DNA of 64,000 nt from Mycolicibacterium cosmeticum (lineage in GTDB: Bacteria; Actinomycetota; Actinomycetes; Mycobacteriales; Mycobacteriaceae): assembly GCF_000613185.1 (NCBI RefSeq), contig NZ_CCBB010000003.1, positions 1,984,001 to 2,048,000 on the forward strand, given 5' to 3'. Position numbers and translations under genes: made by a program. Positions 37,220 to 45,067 of this stretch are shown here, piece after piece (position 1 is the first letter of the stretch; each line of letters opens with the position of its first letter). Under the pieces are notes generated by a model. It was not told where the DNA came from. It made no database searches and saw only the letters and a program-made list of their open reading frames with translations.

Positions 37220-38196
37220 CGCACGGGCATGGCGTCTCGGTTTTCCACCGGACGCTGCGTCTGACCTCAAGCATCGTCGTCCGGCCGCTGTTAGAGCACG
37301 CGCACCCGTCCGGGTGGCAACTCCGTGGCTTGCGCACGTTGTTCAGGACCGTCACAGCTGCAGCGTCACTGAGACACGAAACGGCACAGATCACCCAGAT
37401 TCACGACCTGTCCAACGAGTACGGTCCCATATCAGGCGAGTGGATCAACGCCGCCGGCGTCACCCGGCTCGACACCGTGATCCTCTACCTTCACGGCGGC
37501 GGCTACATCTCCACCTCCGCCGCGCATTACCGCGGAATCACCACCCGGCTGTCCGCCATCACCGGACTACCGGTCTTCGCCGCGAATTATCGCTTGGCTC
37601 CCGAGAACCGTTATCCCGCGGCGCTCCACGACGCAGTGGCCGCCTACCGCTGGCTGTGCAACAGCGGGGCGCAAGTCGTCGTTGCCGGGGACTCGGCCGG
37701 TGCCCACCTGAGCACTGGTCTCACGGTCGAAGCGATCACCGCTGATCTTCCGCTGCCGCGCGCGTTGGTGCTCTTGTCACCGCTGCTGGATATCTCATGT
37801 CGGGAAGCCGTCAGCGTAGACCGCTCAACACCTGATCCGCTCATGGCACCCGCCTTCGCCATGGCATGCGCACAGGCCCTCGGAGTCAACAACCGAACCA
37901 GGGATCCCCGTGTCGCTCCACTGGAGATGGATGACGGCGTGTGTCGTGGGTTTCCGCCCACCCTCAGCGTAGTCGCGGGGGCGGAGTGCTTCCGCGGTGA
38001 CGCGGCGCGCCTGCATGAGCGCCTGCTGAGAAACGGTGTCTCCGCCCGCACTTACGAAATGCCTGGACATATCCACGATTTCATGTTGTTCGCCCACACC
38101 GGCGCCGCTCGAACAGTACTGCGCTGGACAGCAGACTTCTTGGCAGCACACACTCACACAAGAACGTGGTCCTCGACCGAAGGGCGTGACCGATGA
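37216..38196 (+). CDS. Alpha/beta hydrolase fold-3 esterase (hormone-sensitive-lipase family)
   Basis: A 326-residue esterase: oxyanion motif YLHGGGYIS, nucleophile GDSAGAHLS, and catalytic His in PGHIHDFMLF. It probably hydrolyses an acyl ester, such as the lactone or ester made by the upstream Baeyer-Villiger-type enzyme (inference). GTG start overlaps the SDR stop. It resembles LipR of the mymA operon in size and motifs. Confidence 0.89.
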   Translation: MTHGHGVSVFHRTLRLTSSIVVRPLLEHAHPSGWQLRGLRTLFRTVTAAASLRHETAQITQIHDLSNEYGPISGEWINAAGVTRLDTVILYLHGGGYISTSAAHYRGITTRLSAITGLPVFAANYRLAPENRYPAALHDAVAAYRWLCNSGAQVVVAGDSAGAHLSTGLTVEAITADLPLPRALVLLSPLLDISCREAVSVDRSTPDPLMAPAFAMACAQALGVNNRTRDPRVAPLEMDDGVCRGFPPTLSVVAGAECFRGDAARLHERLLRNGVSARTYEMPGHIHDFMLFAHTGAARTVLRWTADFLAAHTHTRTWSSTEGRDR

Positions 38197-38681
38197 CATG
38201 GCGACCGACCGAACAACAGGGCGACGCTCTTTTCCAGCACGCCACCATCAAGATCATCGTCGAAGACGAATTTCCCATCCCGGCAAGGCAACTGTGGGAC
38301 GTACTCGCTGCTGATGACGCCGTGGTGGGATGGAGCGCGCTGGCGACCGCGTCCACATGGGTTGACGGTCGCCGTGGTGTCGGTTCGATCAGAGAGGTGG
38401 TCGTCCTTGGATTTCTCGGGGTCCGCGATCATTTCTACCGATGGGACATCGACCGGAGAATGACCTTTGCGGCCGAGGCCACCACCGCCCCGGGCGTCAA
38501 GGCCTTCGGTGAAGACTATGTCCTGGATGCAACAGCCACCGGAACCCGGCTCCGGTGGACGGTAGCCATTGACGCCGGTCGCGCGGGACGGCTGCTCGCA
38601 CCGTTAGCACGTCCCGCACTTCGGATCGTCTTTCGCGCCTTCATGGGCGGTATCCATCAGGTAATCCACCAGCGTACATAG
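38193..38681 (+). CDS. SRPBCC-family small-molecule-binding protein
   Basis: A 162-residue helix-grip protein (IIVEDEFPIPARQLWDVLAADDAVVGWS... GVGSIREVVV) of the polyketide-cyclase/dehydrase type. No catalytic residues can be assigned; members bind hydrophobic ligands. It ends the six-gene operon, overlapping the esterase stop. It may carry or isomerise the pathway intermediate. Confidence 0.82.
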   Translation: MTWRPTEQQGDALFQHATIKIIVEDEFPIPARQLWDVLAADDAVVGWSALATASTWVDGRRGVGSIREVVVLGFLGVRDHFYRWDIDRRMTFAAEATTAPGVKAFGEDYVLDATATGTRLRWTVAIDAGRAGRLLAPLARPALRIVFRAFMGGIHQVIHQRT

Positions 38682-38803
38682 GCCCCGTACCGGAGCCGAG
38701 ATATCTGCCGGCGCAGCTTCTTCACCCCGCGGAATCCTCGGTCGTGTCCCGGCCCGTGTTCTTCACCTCCGGCCCGCTGACAGGAGGGTGGGTGGAGAAC
38801 TGG

Positions 38804-39883
38804 TCAGCGGTGGATACCGGTGGTTCGGAAGCGATTTCGATATGTGCTGGGGGAGACCCCGAGAGCGCGCCGAAAGGCGCGCCGCATGGTGTCTGCAGAC
38901 CCGAAACCGGCCCGGCGCGCGACGGCTTCTTGTCCGTGATCTCCGGTCGCGAGTAACACTTTCGCCGCCTCGAGCCGCGCCTGTTCGACGAAGCGGGCTG
39001 GGGTCAGTCCGACCTGATCGTGAAACATGCGTACCAGGTGCCGTTCGCTGACCACAGCGCGTTCAGCCATCGCGGCGATCGAGTGATCGGCGCCGGGATC
39101 GGCGACCACCGCGTCGAGGATCTCGCGCAGTCCGCTCTCGACCGGCAGCGCCGCCTCCGTCCACACGCTGAATTGGGCTTGACCGCCGGGGCGCTGCAAA
39201 AAGACCACCATCCAACGCGCCACCCGCCGGGCGACGTCGGGACCGTAATCGCTTTCCACCAGGGCCAGGCCGAGGTCGATGCCCGCGCTGATTCCCGCCC
39301 CCGTGATATACGGCCCGTCCTGGACGAACAGCGAGTCCGGTACCACTTCGATCTCGGGATACGCACGGGCCAGCTCCTGGCAGTGCGCCCAGTGTGTGGT
39401 CGCCCGGCGGCCGTCGAGTAGACCGAGGGAGGCCAGCACGAATGCACCGGTGCACACCGAGGCAACCCGGCGGGCCCGCGGCGCCAATTCGCCCACCATT
39501 TGCAATGCCGCCGCAATGACATCCGGAGTCTGCTCTTCGGGGATATCGTGCTCGCCGGGGGTGAAGGAGAAGTCAGGCGGCACCCCGCCAGGGACGATCA
39601 GGGTGTCAAACCGGTCGGGCACCTCGGCCAGTGACATATCGACCTGCAGTGAGACGAACGATGTCGTACGGACGGCCCCGCCCGTCGGCGAGGCCAGGAT
39701 CACCCGGTACTGTGCTCCAAAATCGTTTGCCCGGGCAAAAATTTCGAGCGGTGCGGCGACATCTTGCAACGTCACTTTGTCGTATAAGGCGAACACGACG
39801 ATCTTGGGCGCCTTGGTTCCCCGCGCTTTCGCGGGTTGGCGCCCTGCGGCGGACGGCCGCGCTGACCTGCGCGTGTTCGACAC
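38804..39883 (-). CDS. GlxA-type AraC regulator (DJ-1/PfpI domain plus AraC helix-turn-helix)
   Basis: A 359-residue protein. The N-terminal DJ-1/PfpI-like domain (IVVFALYDKVTLQDVAAPLEIF; nucleophile-elbow-like ASVCTGAFVLASLGLLDGRRATTHW) is followed by a C-terminal AraC domain with two helix-turn-helices (SIAAMAERAVVSERHLVRMF; GQEAVARRAGFGSADTMRRAF). The GTG at 39883 follows GGAAAGGA; open frame beyond it is not convincing. It is divergent from the nitrile hydratase operon and is the natural candidate for its activator. AraC-family proteins are known regulators of nitrile-metabolism genes in Rhodococcus. Confidence 0.87.
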   Translation of the reverse strand: MSNTRRSARPSAAGRQPAKARGTKAPKIVVFALYDKVTLQDVAAPLEIFARANDFGAQYRVILASPTGGAVRTTSFVSLQVDMSLAEVPDRFDTLIVPGGVPPDFSFTPGEHDIPEEQTPDVIAAALQMVGELAPRARRVASVCTGAFVLASLGLLDGRRATTHWAHCQELARAYPEIEVVPDSLFVQDGPYITGAGISAGIDLGLALVESDYGPDVARRVARWMVVFLQRPGGQAQFSVWTEAALPVESGLREILDAVVADPGADHSIAAMAERAVVSERHLVRMFHDQVGLTPARFVEQARLEAAKVLLATGDHGQEAVARRAGFGSADTMRRAFRRALGVSPSTYRNRFRTTGIHR

Positions 39884-40127
39884 CCCGTGACGTCCTTTCC
39901 TGGCCCGAGCGGAGGTGACAGTCAACGTAGCGGCAGACCGGTACGACGGCAATGGGCGCAGAGCCCAGAACAGTGCTGAGTCCGAAATTGCGCGATTCGT
40001 GTCCGGACCTGACGGGCGAAGCAATCCGCATGTAACAGAGCTGAAACCCACTCGCACAAAGCTGATTTCATCGTATCCCGCTTCACCGTTGAAGCGATCC
40101 ATCCCCCCAAATTCCTGAAGGTGAGCC

Positions 40128-40658
40128 ATGGATTCTCGGACAGCCTTGACGCTGAGCATCGGCGTGCTCGGCGGCGTGGCAGTCGCATTCACTGCTGAAG
40201 TCATCACAGTGCCCATCTGGGTGGTGTTCCTGGCCTGGGCATCGTTCTTCTTTGTCGGAGGCGGCGCGACCGGCTGGGTCCGGTCGGTCTCGTCGAACCT
40301 CGTAGGCGTGGTGATCGCTTCGGCCAGTCTGTATGCCGCCCATCTGATGGGTGGCAACCTGCTGGTTACTGCCATTGCGGTGGGCGTCGGCAGTGCAGTC
40401 ATGGTGCAGGCGTCATGGGTGCCGCTGCTGACTACGACCCCGGCCGTGGTCGTCGGATTCGCCTCCACGGTGTCGACGGTCGCCGGGCGGGGCAATGACA
40501 TCACCGTGACCACCATCTCGCACCCCGGCTTGGTCGCCGCCGTCGCCTGTGTTCTCGGGGCGTGCTTCGGGCTGCTGTCCGAATACCTGGCCACCGCGAT
40601 GACGAAGAAGCCGGCTCTCGACACCGCAATGCCGAACACGGAAGGAAGTCCTGCCTGA
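40128..40658 (+). CDS. DUF1097-like membrane protein
   Basis: A 176-residue protein with four or five hydrophobic helices, no charged catalytic motif, and a short polar C-terminus. It resembles the DUF1097 family of inner-membrane proteins with no settled function. It is the first gene of the nitrile hydratase operon; the beta-subunit ATG overlaps its stop. Uptake of a nitrile, amide or metal is possible, but the sequence alone does not show it. Confidence 0.75.
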   Translation: MDSRTALTLSIGVLGGVAVAFTAEVITVPIWVVFLAWASFFFVGGGATGWVRSVSSNLVGVVIASASLYAAHLMGGNLLVTAIAVGVGSAVMVQASWVPLLTTTPAVVVGFASTVSTVAGRGNDITVTTISHPGLVAAVACVLGACFGLLSEYLATAMTKKPALDTAMPNTEGSPA

Positions 40659-41395
40659 TGAAGTTGCAGCACTATCTGGGCGGCCTGGAGGGGTTACCCG
40701 AGCCGCTCATGCTGGAGAAGCGAGTCTTCGTCGAGGACTGGGAGAAACGGATCTTCGGTATCCATGTCGCAATGATGGGATTGTCGAACCACCTTGGGAC
40801 CGCCTTGCCGGAATATCCCATCGATGAGGTACCCACCGCGTTCAAAGACGAGTGGACTTGGGCTGACCTACGCACCGGCGCAGAGGCGATGAACCCCTTC
40901 GACTACTTCAAGTTTCGCTATTACGAGAAGTGGTTGGGCGGTATCACTCAGTTCTTCATCGACAAGGGCTATGTCACCGAAGACGAGCTCGCCGACAGCA
41001 TCGGCGAGCCAGGTTCGGCGGCCGATACCGAGGATGTTCGCGCGATCGATGATCAGGTGATCGCCTACCTCCGGTATGGCGACAGCCCCCGCCGTGACGT
41101 CGCCCATCCGAAGTTCGCGGTCGGCGCGCAGGTGCGCATCACCAACGTTCCTGCCGACGCGCACAGTCGGTTGCCGGGATATCTGCGGGGCCGGATCGGC
41201 ACCGTGGAACGGATTTTCGAGGGTGATTACGCCTATTTCTGCCATACCGGAGACGGGATCGGTGACCCCATGCCGATATACATCGTCGAGTTCGACCCGG
41301 CCGAAATCTGGGGCCCGCGGGCCGAAGGCGGCCCGCTGAAGTTGTATGCCGAGCTATTCGAAGCCTACTTGGCACCGATCGAGGAGGAAGCATGA
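40658..41395 (+). CDS. nthB: Nitrile hydratase beta subunit
   Basis: A 245-residue protein: N-terminal GLPEPLMLEKRVFVEDWEKRIFGIHVAM is typical of the beta subunit, and the C-terminal SH3-like barrel (GAQVRITNVPADAHSRLPGYLRGRIGTV) matches the family. It supports the active-site metal held by the alpha subunit and forms the substrate channel. The order beta-alpha-activator is that of cobalt-type enzymes. The start codon overlaps the preceding stop. Confidence 0.93.
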   Translation: MKLQHYLGGLEGLPEPLMLEKRVFVEDWEKRIFGIHVAMMGLSNHLGTALPEYPIDEVPTAFKDEWTWADLRTGAEAMNPFDYFKFRYYEKWLGGITQFFIDKGYVTEDELADSIGEPGSAADTEDVRAIDDQVIAYLRYGDSPRRDVAHPKFAVGAQVRITNVPADAHSRLPGYLRGRIGTVERIFEGDYAYFCHTGDGIGDPMPIYIVEFDPAEIWGPRAEGGPLKLYAELFEAYLAPIEEEA

Positions 41396-42012
41396 CCGGC
41401 CAGTTCGCCTACCCGCCCGACCGTGAGGAGATCAGCGCCAAACAGGTGGCAGCGTTGGAAGCGTTGCTCATCGAAAAGGGGGTGATCACACCGCAGACCG
41501 TGGACAAGGTGCTGGCCTACTTCGAGACGGAGATGACGCCGTTGAACGGCAAGAAAATCGTCGTCAAGGCCTGGACCGACCCAGAATTTGCTGCCAAGGT
41601 GGTGGTGGACACCCCCGCCGCCGTCGCCGAACTCGATCTGCCCGAAGGCATGGCAGGCGCGGAAGGCGAGCATCTGCAGGCAGTCGCGAACACCTCCGGG
41701 GTGCACAATCTGGTGATCTGTACGCTGTGCTCGTGCTTCCCGTGGCCGGTGCTCGGGTTGCCGCCCTACTGGTACAAGGATCCGACGTTCCGGTCCCGGG
41801 CAGCCCGTGAACCCCGCAAGGTGCTCGCCGAGGTCGGCCTCGATCTGCCCGCCGATACCGAGATCAAGGTGTGGGACTCCAGCGGGCACTCGCGGTGGTT
41901 CGTCATTCCGGAAAGGCCCGCCGGCACGGACGATTTCACCGACGAGATGTTGATGGATCTGGTGACCACCGAGTCGATGATCGGCGTCGCGTTGGCGGGC
42001 CCGGCCTCATGA
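41392..42012 (+). CDS. nthA: Nitrile hydratase alpha subunit, cobalt type
   Basis: A 206-residue catalytic subunit. The metal claw CTLCSC is at residues 110-115; Thr at position two indicates cobalt (Fe enzymes have Ser). PWPVLGLPPYWYKD follows, as in the family. It hydrates nitriles to amides. The two inner cysteines are normally oxidised to sulfinic/sulfenic forms. It overlaps the beta gene by four bases, and the activator gene starts inside its stop. Confidence 0.95.
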   Translation: MTGQFAYPPDREEISAKQVAALEALLIEKGVITPQTVDKVLAYFETEMTPLNGKKIVVKAWTDPEFAAKVVVDTPAAVAELDLPEGMAGAEGEHLQAVANTSGVHNLVICTLCSCFPWPVLGLPPYWYKDPTFRSRAAREPRKVLAEVGLDLPADTEIKVWDSSGHSRWFVIPERPAGTDDFTDEMLMDLVTTESMIGVALAGPAS

Positions 42013-42320
42013 AGCTGCACGACACCTGCACCACCGATCAGGCGGCGCCGCAATTCGACCATGAATGGCAGCGCCGCGCCTTCGGATTGGCGCTCGCGCT
42101 TTCCGAGTTCCGACACTACCCCTGGAGTGAATTTCAGGAGACCCTGATCGCGACGATCGGCGAATGGGAGCGGACACCCGAATCCGAACGGGGGCAATGG
42201 GAGTACTACGACCACTGGGTCGCGACTCTGGAGAGGCTCGTCGACCGCCACGAGCTGCTGACCGCCCCGCCGCTCACCGATGCCAACGACCACGCACTAG
42301 CCCACGACCACGACCATTAG
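42009..42320 (+). CDS. Nitrile hydratase activator / accessory protein
   Basis: A 103-residue protein homologous to the N-terminal part of the beta subunit (FGLALALSEFRHYPWSEFQETLIATIGEWE), as in the small self-subunit-swapping activators of cobalt enzymes. The C-terminus is His/Asp-rich (HALAHDHDH), which could bind the cobalt to be delivered. Known activators exchange the alpha subunit to load cobalt; this one likely does the same. Confidence 0.87.
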   Translation: MKLHDTCTTDQAAPQFDHEWQRRAFGLALALSEFRHYPWSEFQETLIATIGEWERTPESERGQWEYYDHWVATLERLVDRHELLTAPPLTDANDHALAHDHDH

Positions 42321-42339
42321 AACTGCGAGGACCTCAGAG

Positions 42340-42564
42340 ATGAACGCTGTCAACCCCGCCCTTGGCGCTCCACACATCGATATGCGTACGGCCGCATCCA
42401 CTCTGGCCACGCCGCTTCGGCTGACCGTGCTGGCACTGCTTGCGTTGATCGTCTACTACTTCGTCGGTTACGACCAAGGCGCCGTGTCGGTCTTCGGTTC
42501 GGACACCCATGTGCACGAGTTCGTGCACGACGCACGCCACCTACTGGGATTCCCATGCCACTGA
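42340..42564 (+). CDS. cbtB: Cobalt transporter subunit CbtB
   Basis: A 74-residue protein with a single membrane helix (LTVLALLALIVYYFVGY) and the C-terminal metal motif HVHEFVHDARHLLGFPCH, hallmark of CbtB. It starts 20 bases after the activator and overlaps CbtA by ten bases. CbtAB pairs are known from cobalamin regulons; here the pair follows a cobalt enzyme instead. Confidence 0.9.
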   Translation: MNAVNPALGAPHIDMRTAASTLATPLRLTVLALLALIVYYFVGYDQGAVSVFGSDTHVHEFVHDARHLLGFPCH

Positions 42565-43379
42565 ACGCCGAAATACCGCCCCTCGTCCGGTATCTGGTGC
42601 CGGGATTGGCGGGCGGCGTCATTTCTGTCGCGTTCAGCCGGGTGATGATCGAGCCGTTGATCGGCACCGCGGTGGACTACGAGGTGGCCCGTGAGCACGC
42701 GCAGGCCCTGCTCACCGGAGATGATCACCTCCACGGCCACGAGCTCTTCAGCCGGTCGGTGCAGGAGAGTCTCGGTGCCGCAGTCGGAATCATCGCCATG
42801 GCTGTCGCGATGGGGGTGCTGTTCGCGGTGGCCTACACCGTGCTGCGCACTGTGCTCGCCGCGCTGGGCTTCACCGCCGATTCCACCGGCCTTTCCTTGG
42901 TGCTCGCAGGAGCAATGTTTGCGGCGGTCAATTTGGTGCCCGGTCTCAAGTATCCGCCGAACCCGCCCACCGTGGGTCTGGAAGAGACCATTGGAGTGCG
43001 AAGTTCGGCTTTCCTGATGGTGACTGTTGTTTCGGTGGTGGGTGCGTGTGTAGCGGTGGCTGCCGGCCTGGCGTTGTCGCGTCGGTGGGGAAGTTGGCCG
43101 GCCGCGGCCGTCGCGGTCGGAATTTACGGTGTGGTCATCCTGGCAGCCTTCGCGTGGTTGCCCAGCTTCCATGAGGTTCCGGGACCCATGTCCGGGCCCG
43201 CTGGCGTGCTCGTAGACGGCTTCCCCGCCGAGGTACTGGGCGAATTCCGGGTGTATTCGGTGCTCAACCAGGCGTTGATGTGGCTGACGATCGGTGCGAC
43301 CTGGGGATGCCTGTCGGCGTTGTCATCGTCGACGCTACTCAGGAACCGGCGGAGGGCCGTGGCCGATCGTCACGAGTAG
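42555..43379 (+). CDS. cbtA: Cobalt transporter CbtA
   Basis: A 274-residue membrane protein of about six helices. Its first segment is RYLVPGLAGGVISVAFSRVMIEPLI, and a His-rich loop HLHGHELFSRSVQESLGAAVG and PGLKYPPNPPTVG match the CbtA family. It probably imports Co2+ with CbtB. Placement at the end of the nitrile hydratase operon ties metal uptake to demand. The function is established only by family and context. Confidence 0.89.
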   Translation: MPLNAEIPPLVRYLVPGLAGGVISVAFSRVMIEPLIGTAVDYEVAREHAQALLTGDDHLHGHELFSRSVQESLGAAVGIIAMAVAMGVLFAVAYTVLRTVLAALGFTADSTGLSLVLAGAMFAAVNLVPGLKYPPNPPTVGLEETIGVRSSAFLMVTVVSVVGACVAVAAGLALSRRWGSWPAAAVAVGIYGVVILAAFAWLPSFHEVPGPMSGPAGVLVDGFPAEVLGEFRVYSVLNQALMWLTIGATWGCLSALSSSTLLRNRRRAVADRHE

Positions 43380-43402
43380 GAGTCCGGCTCAGGATATGGA
43401 CC

Positions 43403-43416
43403 GAGCGCTTGCGCTC
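43403..43416. terminator. Short stem-loop between cbtA and the GntR gene
   Basis: GAGCG-CTTG-CGCTC forms a short hairpin in the 121-base gap between convergent genes. It is small and lacks a U-run, so only modest support. Confidence 0.35.
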
Positions 43417-43500
43417 ACCACACAGACGACCACGGCTAGAGAACGGCGGTCTCGCCTATCCGGAACAACCGCGTGCCATTTCCGATTTCGACTGTGCCGC

Positions 43501-44160
43501 TCAGCCGAGCGCTGCGAGGATCTCGGGGATGGGTCGCAGGTGCTCGTCGAGCAGTGTCGAGGCCAGCTCGGCGTCGCTTGCTTGCAGCGCTGCGATGATG
43601 GCGCGGTGCTGGGCGTCGATCTCGGGTGCGCGTTGCGGTCGGATCTGCATGGCTCGCATGGCGACTCGTTCCTGGCGGGATTGTAGGGCGTCGTACAGCT
43701 CGACGAGGACCGAGTTGCCGTGGGTGGCGACGATCGCGCGGTGGAAGGCGCGGTCCAGGCGTGCGACGGTGAACCAGTCCTGGTTTTGGCCGGCTTCTTC
43801 GATGGCCGCGGCGAGCTCGGTGAGTTCGGCGGGTGGCTGTGTGCCGGCGGCGCAGATGGCCCGTGCGGCATGGCCTTCGATGAGTCGGCGCGACGCGTAG
43901 ACCTCTTTGAGTTCGCGTGCGGTGACGTTGCGTACCTGGGCGCCGCGGCGCGGCAGTAGGTCGATGAAGCGTTCGGAGTTCAGCCGGTGGAACGCCTCGC
44001 GCACGGGGGTGCGTGACGTTCCGACGGACTCCGAGATCCAGGCTTCGTCGAGGAAGCGGCCTCCGGGCAGGGTGCCGCGGATGATTTCGTCGCGCACCCA
44101 TTCGTACACGCGGTCGCGTGCGGATTGGTTCGAGCCTGGTTCGCTGACCGTGGTCGACAC
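43501..44160 (-). CDS. GntR-family regulator (FadR/FCD subfamily)
   Basis: A 219-residue protein. The N-terminal winged helix is RVYEWVRDEIIRGTLPGGRFLDEAWISESVGTSRTPVREAFHRL. The C-terminal FCD domain has metal-ligand-like His/Asp residues (RLDRAFHRAIVATHGNS, DAQHRAII). The GTG start at 44160 follows AGGAAGGG. It is divergent from the aldolase-MFS-amidase operon, with a 26-base palindrome in between, and likely represses it until a carboxylate inducer binds. Its last codons have a relic copy near 19.25 kb. Confidence 0.9.
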   Translation of the reverse strand: MSTTVSEPGSNQSARDRVYEWVRDEIIRGTLPGGRFLDEAWISESVGTSRTPVREAFHRLNSERFIDLLPRRGAQVRNVTARELKEVYASRRLIEGHAARAICAAGTQPPAELTELAAAIEEAGQNQDWFTVARLDRAFHRAIVATHGNSVLVELYDALQSRQERVAMRAMQIRPQRAPEIDAQHRAIIAALQASDAELASTLLDEHLRPIPEILAALG

Positions 44161-44220
44161 CGGTGAACCCTTCCTGTTGCGGCCTGGGGGGACCGCCCTC
44201 AGACTACTGGACACACGGCG

Positions 44221-44246
44221 TACATCCTGTGTATACACAGAATGTA
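44221..44246. promoter_or_regulatory. 26-base palindrome, candidate GntR operator
   Basis: Arms TACATCCTGTGTA and TACACAGAATGTA match as reverse complements at 12 of 13 positions, with a perfect 14-base core CTGTGTATACACAG. Weaker symmetry continues outward (ACACACGGCG and CTGCGTGTGT). It lies between the divergent GntR and aldolase genes. The GT...AC core fits FadR-type sites. Confidence 0.75.
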
Positions 44247-44302
44247 CTGCGTGTGTGGTGCGCGCCACACCCTGTCCAGGTCGAACGAAGGAGCGTTTCC
44301 CC

Positions 44303-45067
44303 ATGGCCCCGAACCGTCGGTATGCCATCTGGCTGTCCGGACCCAACACCGCCGCCGCGGAAATCGCCCGTCAGGTGGGCTGCGGCGCCGTGGTCCTCGA
44401 CATCGAGCACGGCACGTTCGACCTCGCCGCGCTCGAACGCTTCATCCCGCTGTGCAAGGCCATCGGCCTGGAGGTCGTCGCCAAGGTGCTCGGCCCGGAG
44501 CGCGGGCCCATCCAGCAGGCGCTCGACTTCGGTGCCGACGTCGTGGCCATCCCGCACGTCGAGAACGTCGCGCACGCTCGCGCGGTCACCGCCTTCGCCA
44601 AGTTCCCGCCCCTCGGTGACCGCAGCTTCGCCGGTGGGCGTACATCCGCGTACGGTGGCTTCACCGACGAATGGGTGCGCGAGCAGGACACGCGCACGCG
44701 GTGCTATCCGATGATCGAAGACGCGGGCGCCATCGACCAGATTGAGGAGATCCTCGCTCTGGACACCGTGGACGGGATTTTCGTCGGCCCCTCCGACCTG
44801 TCGCTGCGCCGCGGCCGCGGCGCCTACACCCGCGAGGCGGGCGACTTCGACGACCTTGCCCGCCTGGCCGCCGCCGCCCGACAGGCAGGCAAGCCATGGG
44901 TGCTGCCCGCATGGTCCTCGGAGGAGAAGAAGTTCGCGGTCGAGCACGGCGCGGACCAACTGGTCCTCACCATGGAGCACGGTGCGCTGCTCGCCGGGTT
45001 CGCCGCCGCCCACGCCGAAGCCGTCGAACTCGACCGCGTGCCCACCCTCGCCCGGACCGCACCATGA
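44303..45067 (+). CDS. HpcH/HpaI-type aldolase/lyase
   Basis: A 254-residue TIM-barrel protein. VVLDIEHGTFDLAALERFIP and IPHVENVAHARAV are family motifs. The metal-binding acidic segment is PMIEDAGAIDQIEEI, and GIFVGPSDLSLRRG ends the substrate site. It would split a 2-keto-4-hydroxy acid into pyruvate and an aldehyde. AAGGAG precedes the ATG. It begins the GntR-controlled operon, and the MFS gene overlaps its stop. Confidence 0.88.
   Translation: MAPNRRYAIWLSGPNTAAAEIARQVGCGAVVLDIEHGTFDLAALERFIPLCKAIGLEVVAKVLGPERGPIQQALDFGADVVAIPHVENVAHARAVTAFAKFPPLGDRSFAGGRTSAYGGFTDEWVREQDTRTRCYPMIEDAGAIDQIEEILALDTVDGIFVGPSDLSLRRGRGAYTREAGDFDDLARLAAAARQAGKPWVLPAWSSEEKKFAVEHGADQLVLTMEHGALLAGFAAAHAEAVELDRVPTLARTAP

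Noticed and set aside
39884..40672. A long N-terminal extension of the GlxA/AraC regulator
   Set aside because: It crosses the divergent promoter and the DUF1097 gene, and GGAAAGGA plus GTG at 39883 gives a family-typical start.
42300..42340. Cobalamin riboswitch before cbtB
   Set aside because: Only 20 bases separate cbtB from the activator gene, too short for a riboswitch.
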